DNA of 64,000 nt from Thermomonas flagellata (lineage in GTDB: Bacteria > Pseudomonadota > Gammaproteobacteria > Xanthomonadales > Xanthomonadaceae). The translations under genes and the position numbers were made by a program. The DNA lies in assembly GCF_022419185.1 (NCBI RefSeq), contig NZ_JAJOZK010000007.1:1-64000 (forward strand), written 5' to 3'. The notes under the pieces were generated by a model. That model did not search any database and was not told where the DNA came from. It saw nothing but the letters and a program-made list of their open reading frames with translations. Shown piece by piece: positions 21,690 through 32,459 of the stretch; position 1 is the stretch's first letter; every line of letters begins with the position of its first letter.

Positions 21690-23120
21690 TCATCCCCCGC
21701 CGCCGGCGCCGCTGCCGATGCCGCCACGGGTCAGCGCGGCCGGATCCAGCAGCCGGCGCAGGCGGGCTTCGTCCAGCCCGCTGTCCTCCAGCGCCACCGC
21801 CAGCACCGGGCGGCCTTCGGCGTAGGCGCGCTTGGCGATCGCCGCGGCCTTCTCGTAGCCGATCACCGGGTTGAGCGCCGTCACCAGGATCGGATTGCGG
21901 TCCAGCGCGGCGGCCACGACCTCGGTGCGCACCTTCAGCCCGGCGACCGCCTTATCGGCCAGCGCGCGCATGGCGTTGGCCAGCAGCGCCAGCTGCTCGT
22001 CGAGGTTGCAGGCGATCAGCGGCAGCATCACGTTGAGCTGGAAGTTGCCGCTCTGGCCGGCCACCACGATCGCCTGGTGCAGGCCGATCACCTGTGCGCA
22101 GACCATGCACAGCGCCTCCGGGATCACCGGGTTGACCTTGCCCGGCATGATCGAGCTGCCCGGCTGCAGCGCCGGCAGTTCGATCTCACCCAGGCCGGCC
22201 AGCGGCCCGGAGTTCATCCAGCGCAGGTCGTTGCCGATCTTCATCAGCGCCACCGCCAGCGCCGCCAGCTGGCCGGACAGCTCCACCAGGTCGTCCTGCG
22301 CGGCCAGCCCCTCGAAGGTGTTGCCGGCCTGCTCGAACTTGGCGCCAGTGGCGGCCGCCAGGGCCTTGGCCACGCGCTTGCCGAACTTCGGATGGGCATT
22401 GATGCCGGTGCCGATGGCGGTGCCGCCGATCGGCAGCCGGCGCACGCGCTTCAAGCTGTCCTCGATCCGCGCCTGCGCGGAGGACAGTTGCGCCGACCAC
22501 GCCGAGAACTCCTGCGCGAAGGTCAGCGGCATCGCATCCATCAGGTGGGTGCGCCCGGTCTTGACGGTGCCGGCCAGGGCCTTGCCGCGGCGGTCGATGG
22601 TCTTGCGCAGGTGCGCCAGCGCCGGCAGCAGCGCCTGCCGCGCCTCCACCACCGCCATCACCCGGATGCTGGTCGGCACCACGTCGTTGCTGCTCTGGCC
22701 GAGGTTGACGTGGTCGTTGGGATGCACCGCCAGCCCGGTGGCCGCCGCCGCGAGGTGGGCGATCACCTCGTTGGCGTTCATGTTGCTGGAGGTGCCCGAG
22801 CCGGTCTGGTAGCGGTCGATCGGGAACTGGTCGGCATGCGCGCCGGCGGCGATCGCGGTGGCCGCCTGCACGATGGCCTCCGCGCGCGCCGCGTCCAGCA
22901 GCCCGAGGTGGCCGTTGACCACCGCGGCGGCGGCTTTCACCAACGCCAGCGCACGCAGGAACGCCGGCGGCAGCGGCCGCCCGGAGATGTGGAAGTTGTC
23001 GAGCGCGCGCTGGGTCTGCGCGCCCCACAGCGCGGCGGCGGGCACCTGCAGCGGGCCCATGCTGTCGTGTTCGGTGCGCAATCCGCTGCCCGGCTTGCGG
23101 TGGGAAGTGCGGGTGGCCAT
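21690..23120 (-). CDS. fumC: class II fumarate hydratase
   Basis: A 476-residue iron-independent fumarase of the aspartase/fumarase superfamily, converting fumarate and malate in the citric acid cycle. TGSGTSSNMNANEV (about 107-120), HPNDHVNLGQSSND (about 137-150) and GSSIMPGKVNPV carry the substrate-binding and catalytic serine loop residues. The length is slightly above the usual 460-465, owing to a short N-terminal extension (MATRTSHRKPG) and a glycine-rich C-terminus. It converges with the DUF2884 gene and diverges from purB, another superfamily member. Confidence 0.93.
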   Translation of the reverse strand: MATRTSHRKPGSGLRTEHDSMGPLQVPAAALWGAQTQRALDNFHISGRPLPPAFLRALALVKAAAAVVNGHLGLLDAARAEAIVQAATAIAAGAHADQFPIDRYQTGSGTSSNMNANEVIAHLAAAATGLAVHPNDHVNLGQSSNDVVPTSIRVMAVVEARQALLPALAHLRKTIDRRGKALAGTVKTGRTHLMDAMPLTFAQEFSAWSAQLSSAQARIEDSLKRVRRLPIGGTAIGTGINAHPKFGKRVAKALAAATGAKFEQAGNTFEGLAAQDDLVELSGQLAALAVALMKIGNDLRWMNSGPLAGLGEIELPALQPGSSIMPGKVNPVIPEALCMVCAQVIGLHQAIVVAGQSGNFQLNVMLPLIACNLDEQLALLANAMRALADKAVAGLKVRTEVVAAALDRNPILVTALNPVIGYEKAAAIAKRAYAEGRPVLAVALEDSGLDEARLRRLLDPAALTRGGIGSGAGGGG

Positions 23121-23153
23121 GGCCTGCTCCGGTGGACGATGGCCGGAGCATAG

Positions 23154-24569
<1,416 letters not shown>

Positions 24570-24571
24570 GC

Positions 24572-25774
24572 ATGCCTGCCGCCCGCCGCCGGCCACTGCC
24601 GATCGAAATCGACGCCGCCGCCGGCCCCTTCCCGCTGGGCATGCCGCCCGCGCGCTTCCTGCGCGAGTACTGGCAGAAGCGCCCGCTGCTGATCCGCAAC
24701 GCGTTCCCCGGCTATGTCGCGCCGCTGGAACCGGAGGACCTGGCCGGGCTGGCCTGCGAGGAGGGCGTGCTGGCGCGCCTGATCCAGCACGACCGCGCCC
24801 GCGATGGCTGGCGCGTGCGCCACGGGCCGTTCGCCGAGGACGACTTCCCCGGCCTGCCCGACCACGACTGGACCCTGCTGGTGCAGGACATGGACAAGTG
24901 GGACGCCGACCTGCGTGCCCTGCTCGACCACTTCGCGTTCCTGCCGCGCTGGCGGATCGACGACGTGATGGTGAGCTTCGCCGCCACCGGCGGCTCGGTC
25001 GGCGCGCACGTGGACCAGTACGACGTGTTCCTGCTGCAGGCCCGCGGCCACCGCCGCTGGCAGATCGACGCCGGCCCCAACCCGCCGCTGGACTTCCGCC
25101 CGGACGTCGAGCTGAAGCTGCTGCAGCGCTTCACCCCGACCCACGACTGGGTGCTGGCGCCGGGCGACATGCTCTACCTGCCGCCGGGCGTGCCGCACCA
25201 CGGCATCGCCGAGGACCCGTGCCTGACCTTCTCGGTCGGGATGCGCGCGCCGGCCGCCGCGGAACTGCTGGGCGACTACGTGGACACCCTGGCCGCCGAG
25301 GCCCCGGACGACCTGCGCTACGCCGACCCGGACCTCGCCCCGCCGGCGGATCCGTGGGAGATCGACCGCGCCGCCCTGCGCCGCGCGGTGGCCGCGCTGC
25401 AGGCGCTGCGCATGCGCGATCCGGAACAGTTGGCGGACTGGTTCGCGGGCTTCATCACCCGCTATCGCAACGCGATGGAACCGGCCGGCGACGGCGTGGT
25501 ACCGACGCCCGAGACGCTCGCCGCCGCGCTCGCCACGGGCGCGCGGCTGGCGCGCCATCCGTGGTCGCGCATGGCCTGGCGGCGTGCGGCGCGCGACGCG
25601 CGGCTGTACGCCGGCGGCCAGGTGCTGGCGATGGGCGTGCGCGATGCCGCGCGCCTGGCCGCCGCCGACACCCTCGACGGTGCCGACTGGCAGCGGCTGG
25701 GCGCACGCGGGCGCGCTGCGGTGTGCGCCCTGCTCGGCGCCGGCCATTACCGCGTGGACCACGCCCCGGCATGA
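24572..25774 (+). CDS. roxA: ribosomal protein uL16 arginine hydroxylase (JmjC/cupin)
   Basis: A 400-residue 2-oxoglutarate/Fe(II) oxygenase of the YcfD/RoxA family, which hydroxylates a conserved arginine of 50S protein uL16 (Arg81 in E. coli). The iron ligands H146, D148 (GAHVDQYD) and H209 (GVPHHG) are present. YWQKRPLLIRNAFP near residue 32 is the conserved N-terminal motif, and the C-terminal winged-helix region follows the cupin barrel. The length fits the family (373 in E. coli). It is tightly spaced between purB (2 bases) and the GNAT gene (ATGA overlap). Its need for 2-oxoglutarate and oxygen links ribosome modification to metabolism. Confidence 0.9.
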   Translation: MPAARRRPLPIEIDAAAGPFPLGMPPARFLREYWQKRPLLIRNAFPGYVAPLEPEDLAGLACEEGVLARLIQHDRARDGWRVRHGPFAEDDFPGLPDHDWTLLVQDMDKWDADLRALLDHFAFLPRWRIDDVMVSFAATGGSVGAHVDQYDVFLLQARGHRRWQIDAGPNPPLDFRPDVELKLLQRFTPTHDWVLAPGDMLYLPPGVPHHGIAEDPCLTFSVGMRAPAAAELLGDYVDTLAAEAPDDLRYADPDLAPPADPWEIDRAALRRAVAALQALRMRDPEQLADWFAGFITRYRNAMEPAGDGVVPTPETLAAALATGARLARHPWSRMAWRRAARDARLYAGGQVLAMGVRDAARLAAADTLDGADWQRLGARGRAAVCALLGAGHYRVDHAPA

Positions 25775-26682
25775 GCCGCGATCCCGGCCCGGTGCGGGTC
25801 GAGGCGGTGGACTACGCCGCCGCCGCGGCGCTGCGCGCGGTGCGCGAGGAGGTCTTCGTGCGCGAGCAGGGCGTCCCGGCCGCGCTCGAGCACGACGCGC
25901 TCGACCCTGCCTGCCTGCACGTGCTGGCCCGGCTGGAGGACGGCACGCCCGTCGCCACCGGCCGGCTGGCACCGGACGGCCGCATCGGGCGGATGGCGGT
26001 GCGCGCACCCTGGCGCCGCCAGGGCGTCGGCGCGGCGGTGCTGTGGGCGCTGCTGGAGCTGGCGGCGCGTCGCGGCGATGCCGGCGTGCACCTGCACGCC
26101 CAGCGGCCGGCGCAGGCGTTCTACGCCCGCCATGGCTTCCGCGCGCAGGGCGAGCCCTTCCGCGAGGCCGGCATCGACCACCAGGCCATGGCGCTCCGCC
26201 TGGATGGGCCGCTGGCGGTGGCCGATCCGCGGCAGGCGCTGGCGCTGTCGGCGCGGATCGTGCTGTCGGCCCGGCGCGCGCTGTGGATCCGCAGCCACGC
26301 GCTGGATCCGGGGCTGTTCGACCGCCCGCCGCTGCTGGCCGCGCTGCGCCGCTTCGCCACCGCCGGGCGCGGCGGCGAGGTGCGCATCCTGCTGCACGAT
26401 GCCGCCGCCCCGCAGCGCGCGCTGGCGCCGCTGCTGGCGCTGGCGCAGCGGCTGCCGAGCGTGTTCCGCTTCCGCGAGCTGGTCGATCCGGTCGACCGCG
26501 AGGATCCGGCCGCGTTCCTGGCCAGCGATGCCGGCGGCTACTACCTGCGCCGCCGCGGCCAGCCAGTCGAGGGCGAAGCCATGCTCGCCGCGCCCGCGCG
26601 GGTGCGGCCGCTGCAGCTGGCGCATGCCGAGGCCTGGGAGCGCGCGCGCCCGGTCAGCGAATACCGCGCGCTCGGCCTATGA
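25771..26682 (+). CDS. GNAT acetyltransferase fused to a C-terminal domain of unknown function
   Basis: A 303-residue protein. Residues about 8-145 are a GNAT fold of the ElaA type, with the acetyl-CoA loop RMAVRAPWRRQGVG at about 73-86 and the C-terminal FYARHGF motif. Residues about 150-303 form a second domain (ALALSARIVLSARRALWIRSHALDP...) which I recall being annotated as DUF7931; it has no known activity. The start overlaps the roxA stop by ATGA, so the two are translationally coupled. An acetyl acceptor cannot be predicted; the ribosomal oxygenase neighbour makes a ribosomal or small-molecule target possible but unproven. Confidence 0.8.
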   Translation: MSRDPGPVRVEAVDYAAAAALRAVREEVFVREQGVPAALEHDALDPACLHVLARLEDGTPVATGRLAPDGRIGRMAVRAPWRRQGVGAAVLWALLELAARRGDAGVHLHAQRPAQAFYARHGFRAQGEPFREAGIDHQAMALRLDGPLAVADPRQALALSARIVLSARRALWIRSHALDPGLFDRPPLLAALRRFATAGRGGEVRILLHDAAAPQRALAPLLALAQRLPSVFRFRELVDPVDREDPAAFLASDAGGYYLRRRGQPVEGEAMLAAPARVRPLQLAHAEAWERARPVSEYRALGL

Positions 26683-26725
26683 GGGTCGCCAGCCCGTGAT
26701 GGTGCAGTGCGAAAGAGGCAGGGCG

Positions 26726-26731
26726 TATAAT
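26726..26731 (+). promoter_or_regulatory. -10 box of the sucA operon
   Basis: A perfect TATAAT lies in the 140-base gap before sucA. TGCAGT at 26703-26708 could serve as a weak -35 with a 17-base spacer. This would give an mRNA leader of about 85 bases. No clear Shine-Dalgarno precedes the sucA ATG. Confidence 0.6.
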
Positions 26732-26822
26732 GCCGGCCCCTTCACGCACGTATTCATCCGCCTGCGGACGCTCGGCCGAACCCAGCCGGATCAATGCCTT
26801 GCACCAGCCACGCCCCCACGCC

Positions 26823-29657
26823 ATGGCGGATAGCCTCCTGAAGCAGTTTGCGCGGTCCTCCCAGCTCGGCGCCAACGCCGCCTACCTCGAGGACCTCTAC
26901 GAGCAGTACCTGGTCGCCCCCGACAGCGTGGACCCGCAGTGGCGGCGCTACTTCGACGAGCTCAAGGGCCGCGAGGCCGGCGACGTCCCGCATTCGGCGG
27001 TGATCGCGCGGATCGAGCAGGCCGCGCGCGCGGCGGCCAACGGCACCTGCCCGCCCGCCGGCGCTGGCGACGAGCGCGAGCGCGCGGTCGGACGCCTGAT
27101 CACCGCCTACCGCTCGCGCGGGCACCTGGCCGCCAACCTCGACCCGCTGGGCCTGGCCACCAAGCCCGACGCCCCTGACCTCGGCCTGGCCTTCCACCGC
27201 CTCGGCGAGGCCGACCTCGGGGTGGAATTCAGCACCGGCGGCGTGGGCGGGCACGCGCGCATGCGCCTGGGCGACCTCTTGGCGCGCCTGCGCGCGACCT
27301 ACACCGGCAGCATCGGCGCCGAGTTCATGCACATCACCGACGCCGAGCAGCGGCGCTGGATGTACGAGCGCCTGGAGGCCGCCGCCGGCGACTTCGGGCG
27401 CAGCCGCGAGCAGAAGCGGCGCATCCTCGAGCGCCTGACCGCGGCCGAGGGGCTGGAACGCTACCTGCACACCAAGTACGTCGGCCAGAAGCGGTTCTCG
27501 CTGGAGGGCGGCGAGAGCCTGATCCCGATGCTGGACGTGTTGGTGCGGCGGGCCGGCGAGGGCGGGGTCAAGGACGTGGTGCTGGGCATGGCCCATCGCG
27601 GCCGCCTGAACGTGCTGGTCAACACCCTCGGCAAGCCGCCGCGCAAGCTGTTCGACGAGTTCGAGGGCAAGTTCGAGCACGTCCGCGGCGAGGACCACGC
27701 GCACACCGGCGACGTGAAGTACCACATGGGCTTCTCCAGCGACCTCGCCACCCCGGGCGGTCCGGTACACCTGGCGCTGGCGTTCAACCCCTCGCACCTG
27801 GAGATCGTGGACCCGGTGGTGACCGGCAGCGTGCGCTCGCGCCAGCTGCGCCGCGGCGACCAGGCCCGGCGCCAGGTGCTGCCGGTGCTGATCCACGGCG
27901 ATGCCGCGTTCGCCGGGCAGGGCGTGGTGATGGAGCTGTTCCAGATGTCGCAGGCGCGCGGCTTCGCGGTCGGCGGCACCGTGCACATCGTGATCAACAA
28001 CCAGGTCGGCTTCACCACCAGCGCCGCCGAGGACGCCCGCTCCACCCTGTACTGCACCGACGTGGCCAAGATGGTCGGCGCGCCGGTGCTGCACGTGAAC
28101 GGCGATGACCCGGAGGCGGTCGCGTTCGTCACCGAGCTGGCGCTGGATTTCCGCCAGGCGTTCGGCAAGGACGTGGTGATCGACCTGGTCTGCTACCGCC
28201 GCCACGGCCACAACGAGGCCGACGAGCCGGCGGCGACCCAGCCGGTGATGTACCGGAAGATCCGCGCGATGCCGACCACCCGCGAGCTGTACGCGGCGCG
28301 CCTGGACGCGGAGGGCGTGGTGCCCGCGGCCGAGGCGCAAGCGATGGTCGAGGCCTACCGCGCGCGCCTGGACGCCGGCGAGGTCACCACCGAGCTGGCG
28401 CCGCCGCAGCCGGATGCCCTCACCGTGGACTGGACGCCGTACCTGCGCGCGCACCTGTCCGACCCGGTCGACACCCGGGTGCCGCGCGCGCGCCTGGACG
28501 CGCTGGCGCAGCAGATCAACGCCATCCCCGACGGCATCCGCCTGCACCCGCGGGTGGCCAAGATCTACGAGGATCGCCGCAAGATGGCCGCCGGCGAGCT
28601 GGCCGGCGACTGGGGCTTCGCCGAGAACCTGGCCTACGCCACCCTGCTCGACGAGGGCTACCGCCTGCGCCTGGTCGGGCAGGACAGCGGGCGCGGCACC
28701 TTCTTCCACCGCCATGCGATCCTGCACGACCAGGACACCGACGCCTATTACCTGCCGCTGCGGCAGCTGGTGCAGAACCCGGAGGACGTGACCATCATCG
28801 ACTCGCTGCTCAGCGAGGAGGCGGTGATGGCCTTCGAATACGGCTACGCCACCGCCGACCCGATGACGCTGGACATCTGGGAGGCGCAGTTCGGCGACTT
28901 CGCCAACGGCGCGCAGGTCGTGATCGACCAGTTCCTCGCCGCCGGCGAGGCCAAGTGGGACCGCCTGTGCGGGCTGGTGCTGTACCTGCCGCACGGCTAC
29001 GAGGGCCAAGGCCCCGAGCACAGCTCGGCGCGCCTGGAGCGCTTCCTGCAGCTGTGCGCGCTGGAGAACATGGTGGTGTGCGCGCCGACCACCCCGGCGC
29101 AGGACTTCCACATGATCCGCCGGCAGATGCGGATGGGCACCCGCAAGCCGCTGGTGGTGATGACGCCCAAGTCGCTGCTGCGCCACAAGCTGGCGGTCTC
29201 CAGCCTCGACGAGTTGGCCAACGGCCAGTTCCAGCGCCTGATCCCGGACACCACCGCGACCGCCAAGAAGGTGCGCCGGGTGGTGCTGTGCTCGGGCAAG
29301 GTCTACTACGACCTGCTGGAGGAGGCGCAGAAGCAGGGCATCAAGGACGTGGCGCTGGTGCGGGTGGAGCAGCTGTATCCGTTCCCGCGCCCGGAGCTGG
29401 CCGCCGAGCTCAAGCGCTTCGCCTCCGCCACCGAGGTCGTGTGGTGCCAGGAGGAGCCGCAGAACCAGGGCGCGTGGTACCAGATCCAGCACCACCTGCG
29501 CGCCTGCCTGCAGCCCAAGCAGACCCTCAGTTACGCCGGGCGCGCGCGCTCGCCCTCGCCCGCCGCCGGCCACCTGGCCGAGCACCTGGCCGAGCAGATC
29601 CAGCTGGTCGCCGACGCCCTGGTCAATCCGCTGGCCACACAGCACGCCGCCGAATAA
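26823..29657 (+). CDS. sucA: 2-oxoglutarate dehydrogenase E1 component
   Basis: A 944-residue thiamin-diphosphate enzyme, the E1 of the 2-oxoglutarate dehydrogenase complex, which decarboxylates 2-oxoglutarate and succinylates the lipoyl group of E2. The N-terminal E2-binding segment (LLKQFARSSQLGANAAYLEDLY) is present. The thiamin motif runs from GDAAFAGQGV to INNQVGFTT, and AHRGRLNVLVN and RRHGHNEADEP are active-site blocks. The start at ATG 26823 gives the usual MADSLLKQF; an upstream in-frame ATG at 26730 falls on the promoter. It is 33 bases before sucB. Confidence 0.96.
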   Translation: MADSLLKQFARSSQLGANAAYLEDLYEQYLVAPDSVDPQWRRYFDELKGREAGDVPHSAVIARIEQAARAAANGTCPPAGAGDERERAVGRLITAYRSRGHLAANLDPLGLATKPDAPDLGLAFHRLGEADLGVEFSTGGVGGHARMRLGDLLARLRATYTGSIGAEFMHITDAEQRRWMYERLEAAAGDFGRSREQKRRILERLTAAEGLERYLHTKYVGQKRFSLEGGESLIPMLDVLVRRAGEGGVKDVVLGMAHRGRLNVLVNTLGKPPRKLFDEFEGKFEHVRGEDHAHTGDVKYHMGFSSDLATPGGPVHLALAFNPSHLEIVDPVVTGSVRSRQLRRGDQARRQVLPVLIHGDAAFAGQGVVMELFQMSQARGFAVGGTVHIVINNQVGFTTSAAEDARSTLYCTDVAKMVGAPVLHVNGDDPEAVAFVTELALDFRQAFGKDVVIDLVCYRRHGHNEADEPAATQPVMYRKIRAMPTTRELYAARLDAEGVVPAAEAQAMVEAYRARLDAGEVTTELAPPQPDALTVDWTPYLRAHLSDPVDTRVPRARLDALAQQINAIPDGIRLHPRVAKIYEDRRKMAAGELAGDWGFAENLAYATLLDEGYRLRLVGQDSGRGTFFHRHAILHDQDTDAYYLPLRQLVQNPEDVTIIDSLLSEEAVMAFEYGYATADPMTLDIWEAQFGDFANGAQVVIDQFLAAGEAKWDRLCGLVLYLPHGYEGQGPEHSSARLERFLQLCALENMVVCAPTTPAQDFHMIRRQMRMGTRKPLVVMTPKSLLRHKLAVSSLDELANGQFQRLIPDTTATAKKVRRVVLCSGKVYYDLLEEAQKQGIKDVALVRVEQLYPFPRPELAAELKRFASATEVVWCQEEPQNQGAWYQIQHHLRACLQPKQTLSYAGRARSPSPAAGHLAEHLAEQIQLVADALVNPLATQHAAE

Positions 29658-29690
29658 CCCCCGCCACCCGCCTTCCGACAGGACGCCCGC

Positions 29691-30899
29691 ATGGCCACCG
29701 AAGTCAAAGTTCCGGTCCTCCCCGAATCCGTCTCCGACGCCGTGATCGCGGCCTGGCACAAGAAGGCCGGCGAGGCGGTCAAGCGCGACGAGAACCTGCT
29801 CGACCTGGAGACCGACAAAGTCGTGCTCGAAGTGCCGGCGCCGGTGGACGGCGTGCTCAAGGAGATCAAGTTCGACACCGGTGCCACCGTCACCAGCCAG
29901 CAGGTGATCGCGGTGATCGAGGAAGGTGCCGTGGCCGCCGCGCCGGCGGCCACGGCCGCGACCGCCGCCCCCGCCGCGCAGGAGCCCCCCAAGGCCGCGG
30001 CTCCGGCCCCGGCGCCCGCGGCCCCGGCCAAGGCGGCGCCCGCCGCTGCCGCGGAGCTGCCGCCGGGCGCGCGCTTCGCCGCCGCCACCAGCGGCGTGGA
30101 CCCGGCCGAGGTGACCGGCACCGGCCGCCGCGGCATGGTCACCAAGGAGGACATCGTCAACTACGCCAGCGGCAAGACCGCAGGCATCGCCGGCGGCGCC
30201 CGCCCGGAGGAGCGGGTGCCGATGACGCGCATGCGCGCGCGCATCGCCGAGCGCCTGATGCAGTCCAAGAACTCGATCGCCATGCTGACCTCGTTCAACG
30301 AGGTCAACCTCGGCAAGGTCATGCAGATGCGCAAGGAGCTGGGCGAGCAGTTCGAGAAGGCCCACGGCATCAAGCTCGGCTTCATGAGCTTCTTCGCCAA
30401 GGCCGCCGCCAACGCGCTGCAGAAGCACCCGATCATCAACGCCTCGGTGGACGGCAACGACATCATCTACCACGGCTACGCCGACATCAGCGTAGCGGTG
30501 GCGACCGACAAGGGGCTGGTGACGCCGGTGCTGCGCAACGTCGAGCGCATGGGCTTCGCCGAGATCGAGAAGGGCATCGCCGGCTTCGCCAAGGCCGCGC
30601 GCGAGGGCGGGCTGAAGCTGGAGGATCTGCAGGGCGGCACCTTCACCATCACCAACGGCGGCACCTTCGGCTCGCTGATGTCCACTCCGATCGTGAATCC
30701 GCCGCAGAGCGCCATCCTCGGCATGCACGCGATCAAGGAGCGCCCGATCGCGGAGAACGGGCAGGTGGTGATCGCGCCGATGATGTACATCGCGCTGAGC
30801 TACGACCACCGCATCATCGACGGAAAGGACGCGGTGTTGTTCCTGGTGGACATCAAGAACCAGCTCGAGAACCCGCACCGCATGCTGCTCGGCATGTGA
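29691..30899 (+). CDS. sucB: dihydrolipoyl succinyltransferase (E2 of 2-oxoglutarate dehydrogenase)
   Basis: A 402-residue E2. Residues 1-77 are one lipoyl domain with the lipoylated Lys43 in ETDKVVLEV. An Ala/Pro-rich flexible linker (about 80-120) follows, then the peripheral-subunit-binding domain (about 121-157, [17 protein letters not shown]). The catalytic acyltransferase domain ends with [10 protein letters not shown], containing His373 and Asp377. A single lipoyl domain and the length are normal for SucB. It is separated from lpd by a perfect hairpin. Confidence 0.96.
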   Translation: MATEVKVPVLPESVSDAVIAAWHKKAGEAVKRDENLLDLETDKVVLEVPAPVDGVLKEIKFDTGATVTSQQVIAVIEEGAVAAAPAATAATAAPAAQEPPKAAAPAPAPAAPAKAAPAAAAELPPGARFAAATSGVDPAEVTGTGRRGMVTKEDIVNYASGKTAGIAGGARPEERVPMTRMRARIAERLMQSKNSIAMLTSFNEVNLGKVMQMRKELGEQFEKAHGIKLGFMSFFAKAAANALQKHPIINASVDGNDIIYHGYADISVAVATDKGLVTPVLRNVERMGFAEIEKGIAGFAKAAREGGLKLEDLQGGTFTITNGGTFGSLMSTPIVNPPQSAILGMHAIKERPIAENGQVVIAPMMYIALSYDHRIIDGKDAVLFLVDIKNQLENPHRMLLGM

Positions 30900-30905
30900 C
30901 CGCGC

Positions 30906-30935
30906 GAAGCCCCGCCCAGCGGGGCTTCCTGTTTG
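30906..30935 (+). terminator. hairpin between sucB and lpd (terminator or attenuator)
   Basis: A perfect 10-base stem, GAAGCCCCGC at 30906-30915 and GCGGGGCTTC at 30919-30928, with loop CCA, followed by CTGTTTG. The T-tract is short, so it may be a partial terminator that lowers lpd relative to sucAB, or an mRNA-stabilising end. It begins 7 bases after the sucB stop. Confidence 0.65.
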
Positions 30936-30954
30936 CAACGAAGGATCATCCGCA

Positions 30955-32388
30955 ATGAGCCAAGCACAGAATTTCGACGTCGTCGTGATCGGCGCCGGCC
31001 CCGCCGGCTACCACGCCGCCATCCGCGCGGCGCAGCTGGGCATGAAGGTCGCCTGCATCGACGTCGCCCTGGGCAAGGACGGCAAGCCGGCGCTCGGCGG
31101 CACCTGCCTGCGCGTGGGCTGCATCCCGTCCAAGGCGCTGCTGGATTCCAGCCGCCAGTTCTGGAACATGGGCCACCTGTTCGACCAGCACGGCATCCGC
31201 TTCGAGAAGCCGGCGATCGACGTGGCCAAGATGGTCGCCCGCAAGGACGCCATCGTGAAGCAGTTCACCGGCGGCATCGCGGCGCTGTTCAAGGCCAACA
31301 AGATCACCGCGTTCCATGGCTTCGGCCAGCTGCAGCCGGGCAACGTGGTGAAAGTGAAGCAGCACGACGGTTCCGAAGTGGAGTTGAAGGGCACCAACGT
31401 GATCCTCGCCGCGGGCTCGGACTCCATCGAGCTGCCGTTCGCCAAGTTCGACGGCGAGCACATCGTGGACAACGTCGGCGCGCTCGACTTCACCGCGGTC
31501 CCCAAGCGCCTGGGCGTGATCGGCGCCGGCGTGATCGGGCTGGAGCTGGGCAGCGTGTGGAACCGCCTGGGCGCCGAGGTCACCCTCCTCGAGGGCCTGC
31601 CCACCTTCCTCGCCGCCGCCGACGCCGAAGTCAGCAAGGTCGCCGCGCGCGAGTTCAAGAAGCAGGGCCTGGACATCCGCCTGGGCTGCCAGGTCAGCAA
31701 CACCGAGGTGAAGCAGGACGGGGTGCACGTCCACTACACCGACGCCACGGGCGCCGCGCAGGAACTGGTGGTGGACAAGCTGCTGGTGGCCGTGGGCCGC
31801 CGCGCCGCCACCTCCGGCCTGCTGGCCGAGGGCACCGGCGTGCAGCTCGACGAGCGCGGCCGGATCGTGGTCGATGCGCACTGCCACACCGGCGTGGACG
31901 GCGTGTGGGCGGTCGGCGACTGCGTGCGCGGCCCGATGCTGGCGCACAAGGGCTTCGAGGAAGGCATCGCGGTGGCCGAGCTGATCGCCGGCCTGCCCGG
32001 CCACGTCAACTTCGACACCATCCCGTGGGTGATCTACACCGAGCCGGAGATCGCCTGGGTCGGCAAGACCGAGGAGCAGCTGAAGGCCGAGGGCATCCCG
32101 TACAAGGCCGGTAGCTTCCCGTTCGCGGCGGTCGGCCGCGCGGTGGCGATGGCCGAGCCGGCGGGCTTCGTGAAGGTGCTGGCGCATGCCGAGACCGACA
32201 CCATCCTCGGCATGCACCTGGTCGGCGCCAACGTCTCCGAGCTGGTGCACGAAGGCGTGCTGGCGATGGAGTTCAAGGGCAGCGCCGACGACCTGGCGCG
32301 CATCTGCCACGCCCACCCGTCGCTGAGCGAAGCCGTGCACGACGCCGCGATGGCGGTGCACAAGCGGGCGATCCACAAGGCCAACTGA
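30955..32388 (+). CDS. lpd: dihydrolipoyl dehydrogenase (E3)
   Basis: A 477-residue flavoprotein that reoxidises the dihydrolipoyl groups of 2-oxo acid dehydrogenase complexes with NAD. The FAD loop GAGPAG is at residues 13-18. The redox disulfide pair C51 and C56 is in GGTCLRVGCIPSK. The NAD-binding VIGAGVIGLELG lies near 182-193, and the C-terminal HAHPSLSEA supplies the catalytic histidine-glutamate pair. The ATG at 30955 is preceded by AAGGA. A strong terminator follows the gene. Confidence 0.96.
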   Translation: MSQAQNFDVVVIGAGPAGYHAAIRAAQLGMKVACIDVALGKDGKPALGGTCLRVGCIPSKALLDSSRQFWNMGHLFDQHGIRFEKPAIDVAKMVARKDAIVKQFTGGIAALFKANKITAFHGFGQLQPGNVVKVKQHDGSEVELKGTNVILAAGSDSIELPFAKFDGEHIVDNVGALDFTAVPKRLGVIGAGVIGLELGSVWNRLGAEVTLLEGLPTFLAAADAEVSKVAAREFKKQGLDIRLGCQVSNTEVKQDGVHVHYTDATGAAQELVVDKLLVAVGRRAATSGLLAEGTGVQLDERGRIVVDAHCHTGVDGVWAVGDCVRGPMLAHKGFEEGIAVAELIAGLPGHVNFDTIPWVIYTEPEIAWVGKTEEQLKAEGIPYKAGSFPFAAVGRAVAMAEPAGFVKVLAHAETDTILGMHLVGANVSELVHEGVLAMEFKGSADDLARICHAHPSLSEAVHDAAMAVHKRAIHKAN

Positions 32389-32409
32389 GAGCAAGGCCTG
32401 TTGTCTGCC

Positions 32410-32440
32410 AAACGGCGCGCTTCGGCGCGCCGTTTCGTTT
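32410..32440 (+). terminator. rho-independent terminator after lpd
   Basis: AAACGGCGCGC (32410-32420) pairs perfectly with GCGCGCCGTTT (32425-32435) around the stable tetraloop TTCG, followed by CGTTT. It lies 22 bases after the lpd stop and closes the sucAB-lpd unit. Confidence 0.8.
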
Positions 32441-32459
32441 CCGGGAGGATAATGGCGAG

